From Orthonyx spaldingii (taxonomy: Eukaryota > Chordata > Aves > Passeriformes > Orthonychidae), in NCBI GenBank assembly GCA_013397795.1, contig VZTJ01005702.1, positions 1 to 64,000 on the forward strand: 64,000 nucleotides of DNA, given 5' to 3'. The translations under genes were made by a program, and so were the position numbers. Below, in pieces: positions 37,492 to 49,000 of the stretch. The stretch's first letter is position 1; every line of letters starts with the position of its first letter. The notes beneath the pieces were generated by a model. That model did not search any database and was not told the DNA's origin. It was given only the letters and a program-made list of their open reading frames with translations.

Positions 37492-38708
37492 AAAAGGTGG
37501 CAAATGTACTCGATGAAATATGTCCTTTCCCAGGCCTCCAGATTAACTTAGCAAGCTGTAGGTTGAATTTGAGACATGGGAAAAGTCAATCCCAATCAAC
37601 ACAGTTCCCACCTTTTGGCAATCCATTAAAGCAATGCATAACACATTATACTCCCCTCCTTCACTATTTCCATGGACTGTAAGCTATTTTTACCATCTTG
37701 ATCGCAAGAACAAATATAAATAAATGTAGTACTTGGAACTGCAGAATACAACAACCAGGGAAATCTGTACTCATTGCTAAGACAGTAGCTGAAACAGCTA
37801 CTTTGTGTTCTGCTTCTCTTTGCCTGTTGGAGAAGGTCAGGTACCACACATTTGGGTGCTTGCAGATGATAGGCTTCCTCACCGACTTTCAGCATGCTGA
37901 GGGAAAGCAGCAGAACTGTGTCTTTGCACACATGTGTGGGAACACCTGCTTGCCAGGATTTCAGTGCAGGATCTGAGACAGGCTGGGGAACTGAAAGGAC
38001 TCATCAGCTTCTTCAAGGCCAGATGAAGGAAAGGCAGCCAGAGGAAAAAGTGTTGCTACACACCCATATTCATAGTCTTTATGTGGCTTCCCTCATCATT
38101 TTTCTTTTCACCCGGTCACCCTGGAGGCCAGTGAAAAGGTTACACCGGGCTCTACCTTCCTGTTCAGATAAATACGCCATAATTGCACAGCCTGTTTATC
38201 AGGATCCTTCCTAATGACTCAGAACAAGCAAGCATTTCAGCCATAAGATAAGACAAGCCAAGTTCACCAGAGGATATTTTACACAATGGAACAAACAAGG
38301 TATATTTCCAGAGATGGGTATAAAGACCTAATAAAATGAAAACATTCCCTCTCGTGTTATCGGACAGGTGTAAATCACAAGGTTGCTTCCTCTCTCAGCT
38401 GCACCTGTCTCAAGTTCTTCTTGGAAAGTCAGAAAAAAATCACATCAGTTCTGGTTGTGATTCGTCATTGTTGCACATCCCTCCCCTATGACTCAGTTTC
38501 CATTAAGCTTGGAAGCCAACATTTCTAAATACTAAGAAAAGAAATTTGCATTTAAAGTTTCTAGATCCATTTTATGAGAATAAAGATGAAACTTCTAAAT
38601 CTTATCAAGGATGGTGTCAGTGTAATGAAGAGTTCTGAGAGTGCCCCTCTCTAGCTACATACTTCCCTAGCTATTTCTGAAGGGGGAATTCTAAAAATAA
38701 AAATTAAG

Positions 38709-38721
38709 AAAAAAAAAAAAA
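38709..38721. repeat. A13 run
   Basis: An uninterrupted run of 13 A followed by more A-rich sequence. There is no adjacent retrocopy that I can recognise. Confidence 0.7.
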
Positions 38722-41700
38722 GGAGAAAAAACCCCACATGAAACTCCTTGCAGGGTTTTTAACATTAGACTGTATTATCTGCTTTCATACTGTTTCCCAG
38801 CTTTACTTTCATATTCAGTATTCCCAACAAGCCTTTTTGGTGGCCTTTCTATTGTTTTTTGTTTGTTTGTTTTTTTGCTGGGAAGCCTCGGGAATGCCAG
38901 TGCAACAAAAATGCCAGCATTCATGCATATCAGAAGAAAGTAACAGAGAAATTCCCCTAGGCCACTACTGTCCATCTTATGGGCAGTTTTGGGTAAAAGC
39001 AGTATGATTTGATGTAGAAGACAATTCAGGTTCAAAATACTCCATGAGCCTTAACATTTAGTTGATCAAAGTCCACACGGGAGAATTAATACATGTTTCA
39101 TGTTTATGTGAAAAATTATTTAATCTCAACAGATTTCTTGTTTCTGTCCTTCCAAGACAATAACAAATTATTTTTAACGCCACTGGAAAAGAACTGAGAA
39201 ACAACTCTGCAGAAACTGAAAAAAGCTTCAGGACCAGGGTGAATTCAGAGCAGCAGGAGAGACCCACACACTCCAAATGGACCAGCAAAAGTTCAAGTCA
39301 TCCTGTAAGGATGGATGGGAACTAGTAATTCCTCAGTGCCTTTCTCTATTCTCCCTGTAGTTGTTTTTGGTCACCCTAAACGGTTACAATCTATTTATAG
39401 TTCACTGTGTTTTTGTAGTTTAGCTGTGCTGTAATATCATGTCCTTTGTCCTAACTGCACAATACCAACTCAAAGGAATTCTTCACAGCTGGGTTCTCAC
39501 CTCCTGCTTTATTAGCATACTTTATTAATAGGAAGAGAGATCAGACTATTCTCATCAGGCTGCTTAGCTGGATGAACATGGTCTCTGTTCATGATCCAGC
39601 TCTTAGTACACTACTTAAAATGGACATTTTTGGGTATGTAGCCCTACCACAGGGTACTTCAGTTACTCCGTTGTTTTAACATATGTTTGATTTTAAATGT
39701 CAGTATATTTATTACACAGGATTTATTATATTTTCCCTTTCCTAGTAGATATTCCTGACTGTATTTAAGAAAAAAACCATAAAGATGTAAATATCTGATG
39801 TGGAGACACAAAGGAAGAATGATTCAACAAATTAAAAAATTAAGGAATTGTTTACATTGGTCTAAGATCCCAAAATCCTGAGCAAATAGACGAACTGAAA
39901 CAAAGGCAATTCAAGTTGAGTGTATTTGAAAAGGGTGCAGCAGTTGTATCCATTTTCCCATGAAACAATTCTGCAGTGACTGGATGGAAAGTGTAACTCC
40001 TGTATCATGGGAGCTGGACCAGGTAAAATAATGTAAGTGGCAGAGGAAGTCCCTGAGATTATTTCTGTATTTCTAGGCTGAGCTAGACCCAGGCCTTAAC
40101 AGAGGCCCCTGTGTAAGGGGAGGGCAGTGATCAGGAAACTTGGGAGAGGTGGTCCCTGGCAGTGTCACCACGATGCAGCAGGCGGAACGCCCTGGGCACC
40201 AGGACCTGGAAGGCATCGTCTGCAAAAGACTGTTCTTCCTGCTGCAAGGTTCCTCCCGTTGGCAGCTGGTCTCAGCACAAGGAGTGCAACCCTTGTCTCA
40301 GCCCTTGCAGCCACGCAGAAGCCAAGAGCTGGGGCCACTGGATGATGAAGGGACATTACCAACCACAGACAAGGGATGGCACTACTGCTCCCCCAGCTCC
40401 ATGCTGGCCAGCTGCAGTGGAATGGGGAGTCTGGGAGGTCTTGTAAACTCTAGAATGGTGCCATTTGCTGCCAGGGTGGGTAGCATTCCTTAGGTGCAGG
40501 CCCACCATGCATCCTTCAGGGGAGCCAGGAGTATTTCCAGTCCCACTTATCTGCTCCTCTGCACTGAGATGAGGAGATTGGGAACAGACCAATTTCAGTA
40601 AACAAGAAGTTCCTGGACTAACTGCCAGCTCCTTGAAACTCAGATTTAGGAGACTTATTCAGAGATGAACTTTATGAAAAGATCATTTAGAGGATTAGTT
40701 CATATGGTATTTTTAGCAAAATTATAGCTGAAGACAAGCAAAAAGGATTTACTTTGAGTTTGTTTAATAAATGAAAAGAGCAACGTTACCATATAATTTC
40801 CATATATGCATCAGTACAGCTGCTGACACCATCCTGACTCCTCAAATTACTATCCTTCTCCAGTTCTGTGTACAACAGCAAACTGCTCCTAGGCCAGCAG
40901 AGCCAAGGAGATGTTTATGTTCCCGCATAGCAAGCAGGCACCAGCATGGACTCATCCTGTCCTCTTCTGCAGTAGGACTGCAGACCTCATCACCTTCCCA
41001 TGGGTTGAGGGGGAGCAGAGCCTCTCCCAGACTCGCTTCCCATCCATCACAGGCTGGCAGAGCAGGGATGCAAGGTGATACACACGTTGGAGCAGTTTGT
41101 GCAGCTGAGGAAGGCTGTCTGTCACACACCTCATGCTTGGCCGGTCCTGGCTGTCACTCTTCCAGTCTTCATCTCAGCTTGGAGGAGGTTTAAAGGCAAT
41201 TTCACCAACCTCCTTCCACTTCAAAATCATTCTTCTTCCCTCCTTTCATCAGCATGATTAAAATGGCAATTTATACTAAAGTACCAGGAATGCCTCATTC
41301 ACATTCTTCCTGGTAACAGGTTTTGCTCACACAAGTGGCACTAGCTAAGCAATATGTCAGCTTTCAACAAGGAAGATCCTTGTTTATCTTCTGGAAGTCT
41401 AAGGTGTTCCCAGATAATCCTTCACTGATTTTTCTATATCCAGAAAAGTTTCTGTCTTGGTTTTCCCATCACATATTGTTTTGTTATATTATTCTGCTTC
41501 ACTTCAATTTTCCTTCCTCTGAGAATGATCCTTTCACGAAAGTTCTGTTTGCTCCTGGACAAAACCAGAAACTTGAAAACCTCTGTGCACAATATGAGAA
41601 ATCCCTCCTCCCAGTGCTTCCCTGTTCCATAAAGCCAACAGTCCAGGAGGAAACTCTAGCCTTTTGACCAACATAAGAAGCCTCAGGCCTTGCAACCACA

Positions 41701-41844
41701 GTCCCAGCTGTGATCCCTGTTAGTTCATACTGTGCCAAGATTTTCTAGAGATTCATTGACTCGAGCTGTGTCCAGACTTCTGTGTACAGAGACTGCAGAA
41801 TTTTTGCCAGGAGGGGATTAAAGCACATTCTTAAGAAGCATGTT

Positions 41845-42108
41845 TTAAGAGGCAATGGGCACAGGCTGAACCACAGGATGTTCCCTTTGAATATCAGGGT
41901 ACATCTTTCTAGCTTGAGCATGACTGAGGACTGGAACAAGTGACCCAGTGAGGTTGTGGAGTCTCCAGCCTTGGAGATACTCAAAAGCCATCTGGGAGTG
42001 ATCCTGGGCAGCCTGTTCTAGGGGGTCTTTCTTGAGCAGGGGATGCTGGAGCAGGTGATCGTCAGAGGTGCCTTCCAACCTCAACCAATCTGTGATGATT
42101 CTGTGTTT
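41845..42108 (+). mobile_element. CR1 LINE fragment with 3' end
   Basis: The segment ends in gaggtgccttccaacctcaa, then ccaatctgtgatgattctgtg, the classic CR1 3' terminus on the + strand. Upstream gaccagtgaggttgtggagtctcc-like sequence belongs to the same 3' region. The left border is approximate. Confidence 0.88.
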
Positions 42109-42412
42109 CTTTTTCCCTGCAAAGCTCCAAGCAACAGCAGTCTATGTTATCTGTGTTAAGCCGTTCCCCTGGAAAGGAAAGCTGGGTTTGTCTGACTTCA
42201 TCTCTGCTTTCTTATGCTTTTGTCAGAAAATACTCTGTGTGTGCAAAAAAAAAAAGTACAGGAGTGACAAATAGCAATTTTTTCCCTGTTGCTTGCATGC
42301 TGTGGTGGTGCCACACCAGTTCTGCTCATCAGACAGTAAGTCTAACCCCCATGGTGCCCACAGAGATTGTCACACTCATACCTGAGATAGGCAAACCTTC
42401 GCTCACCTCCAG

Positions 42413-43060
42413 GCTGTCACAGAATCATCGAATCACAGAATGATTTGGGTTGGAAGTGACCCTAAAGATTGGGGAGGACTGTAACCCTTGGCACACCCTT
42501 GGAGGGGAGAAGCCTGAAGACAAGCAACTTTCCTCTAGGTTAGGGCGACTTACCCAGCATGCTTTGTCTCCCTATGGTAATAGCTGGCACCCAAATGGCT
42601 TGTTGCTTTCACCTCACCCCCTGCCTTCCCCATGAAAAGCCCCTGTCTCTGCCCTGGCAGTCAGGGGGAATTGTCGCTCTTGGCCTCCCCTTCGCAGAGG
42701 CTGTTGCACAATAAAACTACCTCTGTGGAATTGCCAAATGAGTCCCCTCGTCTCTCTGTCCCCGAGTCGGCCTCAGGTGACTTGCAAAGAGCTGTTATCA
42801 GCAAGGAGCTGGAATCACCACTAAGAGCTGAAATCACAGAGCTGATACTGCTTGCTGCAGTCACCCCCTGCCAGGGAGGCCTGCAATTGCCCCTGGAAGA
42901 GTTGTTCTCTGCAGGATGCTCTCTAGAGAGGCCGCGGCGTACCGGTGCTGCCCAGCACTGGACTCCCTTGCCAAAAGATCATCTAGTTCCAGCCTCCCTG
43001 CCATGGGTGGGGATGTCACCAGGTTGCTCAGAGCCCCATCCTGCCCGGCCTTGCTACCCC
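42413..43060 (-). mobile_element. CR1 LINE fragment split by an LTR insertion
   Basis: The left half (42413-42469) has the CR1 tail with gatttgggttggaagtgacc. The right half (42974-about 43060) resumes with gatcatctagttccagcctc and ccaggttgctcagagcccc. Read together they form one continuous CR1 tail, interrupted by 504 bases plus a duplicated 6-base target site. Confidence 0.85.
42470..42973 (+). mobile_element. Solo-LTR-like element of an endogenous retrovirus
   Basis: 504 bases that begin with TG and end with CA, flanked by the direct repeat AAAGAT (42464-42469 and 42974-42979). An AATAAA at 42710-42715 suggests a + orientation and an R/U5 region to its right. No internal retroviral coding sequence accompanies it, so it is best read as a solo LTR left by recombination. 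A 6-base duplication is compatible with beta/alpha-type retroviruses, but I cannot assign the family from sequence alone. It is non-coding; an open frame of 176 codons that overlaps it (42632-43162) is taken as incidental. Confidence 0.82.
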
Positions 43061-46000
43061 ATCACAGCTTGCTCTGTCGGGACACGCAGGCAAAAGGCCG
43101 ATTCTGACCTGAACCTACACAAACAAAATAACTGCACAAGAAATTGTAAAGTAGCAACATGAGAAACACCAGAAAATTGGAGGATTGAGTATATGGTGAA
43201 AGGGAAGCAGTAGTTTAAAGGAATTGATGGGCCAGGTAGAAAGTGCAGAGGCTATACTCTGTGCTGTCATACCACAGATACCAGATACCACTGTGAAACT
43301 GGGAAAACTGGGGTCAGGGTTAAGAGCAAACAGGACAACTTGTCTGGAAGGGGATGAAGATGGTTAAGAAAAAGGGCATATGAGGACAGAGTGTTGCCTA
43401 CTGCCAGTTCGCTCTGCTGCAGGGTGGCTGGCTGGCTCTGCTCACTCTCATCAGAGCTCCTTAGTTTCTTCTTGTCCCAGGCTGGTATTTACTGCTGCCT
43501 GTGCTTCCCTCCCTGCCTGTGCATGGGTTTGGCCTTGCTGAGAGCCAAGAGCAGCTGGTGGAACAAAGACTTGCTTAAAACACTGTGCACCCATGTGAGG
43601 GCAAAGGGAAAGATGTGCAAAGCAGGCAACAGGCACAGAGGAAACAGATTAGCTGGCACAATGAACATGAGGTCCAGATCCCCAGGGCACAGCTACTGAG
43701 CTTCTCTGGTAGCCCCACAGCTCTGCAGACCCTGAGGAGACAGAACTGGGACAAGTCAGGGGGCAGAGGAGGAAGTGATAGTCTTCATGAAATGCTGGCC
43801 ATGCCTGGCTCTGCATCGATCGCTTCCACCTCCTCCCGAGGTCAGAGGCACCACAGTGCCACCATCTCCAGAACCTTGGCAGCCACAGATGACTCCATCC
43901 TCACCACCATAGCTCACACAGGCATCTAGGCATCCTTTTCCCTGCTGATGCAGCCTTCAACTCCTCCCATGCTTTGCAACCGTAGAGTAATTATAGAGAA
44001 GCTAAGTGAGGTTTGCAGTCACCTCTGAAGGCTCCTAGCCTGGAGAGCCTGGGTTAGACCCTCACCAAAGGGCATGACAGAAGGGCTTCCTGATGGGCTA
44101 AGGAGGCAGGAGGTCTCCTTGCTCTTTGGTCCTCCCCATGAACAGCTCAGCAGGCAGCTCTGACTGTCAGCATTGTGATGCCAAGCCATGTCCTCAGGGT
44201 AGAAAAAAATCTGTCCTCACAAAAGTCATAAGTGCCCATGAGGTCTCTCCAGCACTGTCTCTGTGGGCAGTATTTTAGAAGTTGGCCTGCTGTGCAGTGG
44301 AAAATGGCATCAGAGGCATGACAGGGAAGCTGCTGTTTCAGCATCCTACTTACACCACATCTGCTGCTGTGGTGCCCATGACACAGTAGCTGAGGTCAGG
44401 CATGCAGATAGTGCTCTCCTGGCAGAAGTGGGCCTCCCTTTACCATTAATTTTTTTCAGAGGAAAAACAAACATTGTATGCATGCATACACATGTGTGTG
44501 TGCCTGGGTGTGCCCGCCTTTGGCTGAGGCTTGTTGTGGTTCCGTGGTGCCACACTGTTGGCTGGCAGTGGCAGCAGACAGTGACAAGGTGGCACAGTCT
44601 GCTCCCAAGGGGCAGATGAGGTGATGGTTTGTGTGTGGAGAGCTGACGAAAGACAAGGCCTGAGGCAAAGGCTCCTGGCTAGAAAAACTCAATTGTGAGG
44701 AGCCTTTGCAGAAGAAACAGGAATGCAATGAGCTTTTATGGGGGCACAACCTATGAGCAGTGTGACCCTGGGATTAAGGAGCAAAATGAGGACATGCAGG
44801 GATGGACAGAAAACCCTGTGAGAGTTCATGTGCACACAGGCATCAAACTGGCACAGAATCATGTCTTTCTAACAGCAAAACCTTCACCACATCACACTGA
44901 ACTCTCAAGGAGCTGTGGGGGTCAGAGCAGGGGTTTGCATCACTGGGTGTCACTGTGGTGTGGTGGGTACCCACCTGAGCACAGGTTCTGGGCCAGCTGC
45001 CATGCCAAGTCTTGTCCCCAGGAGGAGACTGAGGAAGTCACAGAAGTGAAGGGAAGAGCAACAGCTCATCCAGTGGCTGTCACTTCCAGGCAAAGATAAA
45101 TAATGTCAAAACTCAGCATTGTTGACTGTTACAGCAGAATTAATACTACCACCACTGCCATATGTCATCTATAGGGACATGGCATTCCTGCAGCCTCTCA
45201 TTCAGCCTGTGTCTCTGATCATTCCTGGTGCCTGCTTGGATCACCTTGGCTCATTCCTTTGGAGCTTCTGAAATTTTTCAGACAGGTTTCAGCTTCTCAC
45301 TTGCTATGCAGCAGTTTCATTTAGCAGACCTAGGGGCTATTTCTTAAGATTATTTTTTCAAGATTATTTTTTCATGGATTTCACTGTTCCTGGGAACTCC
45401 ACAGTGCAAACTGAAGTTTAAACAAAGTTGTTACATGCTATCATATAACTTATCTGAAAGCTTTCCTCTTAACCATTGCTATTGCTGAGATCATAGTATC
45501 TTCTGCTCTAACCAAGGGGCAGATGCAGTTAAATATTAAAATTGCTGTGATATAGCTATGACCTGGTCCAACATACATTATTTGTTATGTAAATATATTG
45601 CATACTTTGTTGCCTGTGTGTCTTAAGAAAAGCCACTCACCTGGGTGGTCTCCACAGGTATGACTAACCATCCTGCCCACCCACTTCCAACCCTGGGGAC
45701 TCAGGGAGATAATTTAATGACAAATAAGGCTAACAATTTCCTGGTACACTCACAGTCCGCTTACTCTTGTATTTATGGGAGCAGCCCAATAATTCAGAAG
45801 TTATCAGTAATCTCTTATACTGAATGGGCAGCCTGCTCCATAGGACAGTCAGGACACATATTTTACAAGGTCACTCAGTGCAAAATACCTCCCTTGAGAA
45901 CAGTCTGTGCACTGTAAAACTGCCTATGCTGCCAGCTTTGCTGCTTCAGCCTCAGAAAAGCAGAGTGGGACCAGTGCTGTTGGCCTGGCTGGCTGTGCAG

Positions 46001-49000
46001 GGCATGGGGAGTCAGTTTGGCCATTACCTGCTGGGTAATGCAAGACCCCCCTGTACACACAGTGCCCCCATGTACACACACAGGGACATGCTGCTGTTCC
46101 AGTTTGATTTTGTGGCTCCTTCTGTGAATGCTTGCTACACTTTGTCCTTGTTTTTATCTTTATTTGACTAACAGGCTGAGCTTCAGCAGTCAATTAATTT
46201 TCCTGACTTCATGCCTTAGTTTCAGTCCACTGAGAATGGCTCTTCCACAGGGAGCTCCCCTGCCTTCACTCAGCCAATTCCTCCCAAATCAAAAGTGGAC
46301 CTGCTCTGGCTCAGCAGTGTCCCCGTGCTGGGGGTTTATCTTTCATCCGTACAAAGTGCCAAGTTCAATGATCTCATTCCACCCACTCCCTTAGTGGTAA
46401 AGTGGCTCGATTTTCCCATGGATTTTTCACTTCAAAAGATGCTTGTTGAAGAGCCGACCAACCCTACTATCCCCAAGGGTCACATCTCACTGAAGCATAT
46501 GGGCAGCTCCTTCTCACCTACCACTGCCCCAAACAGGATATCTGATGGTGACTATCACTGTGTCATTGCTTCTTCCACCACCGATGTCCACCCACTGCCT
46601 CATTTCTTACACTAGAGGCCATTGTGAAGGCACTTATTGCAGTAGGGAGGGGAGAACCAAAGCCCACTGGGCAGCACAGACAGACAATTAGCATGGGAAG
46701 ACTCAACCAGAAAACATTGCTTTCTATTTTCTATTTCATGTGGTATGCATTTGGCTTCAAACTTGCCTGCTAGCTAGTGTCCTTACCCTTGACTCCCCCT
46801 GCTTCTCTGACCAGCCTCTTTTAGTGTACTTCTAGCCAGTCCCACTGAAATTTCAGCAGTCCTGGGGCTAAAGTGAAGCAGAGCTGTCTGCATTCTTGGT
46901 GGGTTGGTAGAGTTCAATCTGAATTCTCTACCAAAGGTTGACTGATTGTCTATGAATGTCGGGTCTGTATGTTCCCTTTGGACTTAAACTACTAATGCCT
47001 TCTTGCCATTGTTCCTTGATGGTTTTCTTTACCCTTGCAGACCCTGAGAAACTGTGTTTATTGTGTTTGTATTATCTCGTTTGTAGCTGCAACTGGATTT
47101 GTGTCATCAGTATGTTTCATTATCTGTCAGAAACGTAGACAGATGCCCAAATGTTCAAAAAACCAAATTACAAAACATTACAAAACCCAAATATTTACAA
47201 CACAAATTAAGAAATGGAAATAAAACTTGAGAGCAGGAACTCTTAGCTTGTCCAGAGGGAAGACTTTGGAGCACCTGCCATGACAAATAGTGTTGGATAC
47301 CTCCTCCTCTACTGGGGCAGCACATCACTTGCAAGCACCTTGGATGGCAGAGGCATCAGGCTTGAACATGAAATCTCACAGACCAATGTGCCATTTCTCA
47401 GCTACGAAAGGACTGTCTTTTAAAGCAATTTGAGCAGAAGAAATAGCTTCATTTCCTGCTGAGCAGAAAGCTCTTTTACAAATATAAATGTCCAGACTAA
47501 TAACAATTATGTAAACAAACACTGACAAACTGCATCACAGCTGTGTGCTTATGATACTTAGCTCCCAAAGGTTCAAGCTTGCGAAACGTATTTGAACTCC
47601 TTTTGCATTGGGAAAAAAAATATTCAAACCCAGAGTCAAGAAGCCTTTCCTTAAATCTGTTGCAATGGTTGATCCCCAATTACAATTTTCCTAGGTCAGT
47701 ATTAACTGCTTTATCGTTCCTTTTAATAAGTGTTGTGTGTTTGATTTCAAGCCTTCTGCCATTTAAAAAGCCATTTATGATGCCGTGAGATAAGGGTATG
47801 TTTACTTATTTTGCACAAGTGCTAGAATGATGCTTTATCTGAGAACCATATGGAAAATCCAAGAATATTGCTCATAATGACACTGAAGTTGAAGTCTTCT
47901 GGCATGGTGTAGTCGGGGGAATTCTGTAATTGCCTGTCTCTCATTAGACCACATTCACACCAGTGATTCTAACAGCTGCATGGTGATATGCAAGGAGCAA
48001 GTCTGTCAGAAAATCAGAAAAATCAGTGCTCATAATGTTATACCACCTTTTATTCTGTTAGGGCTGGGTTTAGACAACCCAGTCCTTTGGGTTATGGCAT
48101 TTTGCTGCCTCAAGGATCAAACAGGATTTCTGAAGGGTTTGGGCCAAAACAGGGGCTGCAGGAGGAGTCAAAAGGGACTGTCACAGATTGAGGCAGGGCA
48201 GAGAGGTGAATTAGGGAACTTTGAAGCAGAGCAATTGGTGTCAAAGGACAAGAGCAGTTTCTCCTCGTGCCCTCCTGTTCCTGTCCATCTTCCCATGTCA
48301 AGGACACTTTGCCCCAGAGCAGTCTTGTTTGACAAGACAGAGGGTCACCATCTTCTTCACACAGCCCCCCACCCCTCAGAGAAGCACCCCTTTCTCCCCC
48401 TCCCAGTGGGACACCTCTGGGTAGCTGCCGTTCCCACTGTGGAGGTGGAGAAAGGCATGGGCCAGGACAGAGCTTCAGAAAGCAGGGATCTGGAGCCCCC
48501 TGATGCTGGAAATAGTGATGAGATGTGCTGCTCCCTTGTCACCTTCACTCTCCTTCCAGACTGCTCAGAGCAGCAGCACAGGGAGCAGAGACCTGCAGAG
48601 GTCGGAAGGGGACACCCCTGCTCTGATCCCTGCAGGCAGAACTGCCTCAACCGCTGCCACCACTTTTGGTCCTGCCCTGAGCCTGGTAAGGTGCCAGGGA
48701 TGCTCCCATGCCTCACATCGTGCTGTGCAGCTGTGATACCCTGTCTGAGCACAGCAGTAAGCATGTAATTGATATGTGTAATCTAGGAACTTATTAAGCA
48801 ATCTCACTCCCAAGACCTTACTGCAAAATTAAATGCTTGTAATTAACCACATATTAAAGTCTTGGAACAGGGCCAGTTCCAAACTGCAAACCTGCTTGCT
48901 ACTTGCCAGTTTGCTTTCTCCTATGTTTTTTTCGTTCTTTGCTTTCAAATTCACAAACTTTCTTGAGTTGTGCTTCACATGAAACCTACTTAACTTGCTT

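Larger units (their letters stand above)
33961..41840. other. Intergenic interval, SLC22A3-proximal part
   Basis: About 8 kb upstream of SLC22A3 without a convincing gene. It contains one CR1 tail, a purine-rich stretch (about 36200-36335), a pyrimidine-rich stretch (37407-37491) and an A run at 38709-38721. A GC-rich patch at 40080-40560 carries overlapping open frames on both strands, but I could not match it to a protein. Confidence 0.65.

Noticed and set aside
42632..43162. 176-codon open frame
   Set aside because: It runs through the LTR-like insert, the target-site duplication and the CR1 remnant, so it spans three unrelated pieces and cannot be one gene.
47980..48768. 262-codon open frame as a protein-coding gene
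   Set aside because: No recognisable domain, no adjacent exons or promoter, open frames also on the opposite strand, and a GC-rich composition that explains the lack of stops. Kept only as a low-interest finding.
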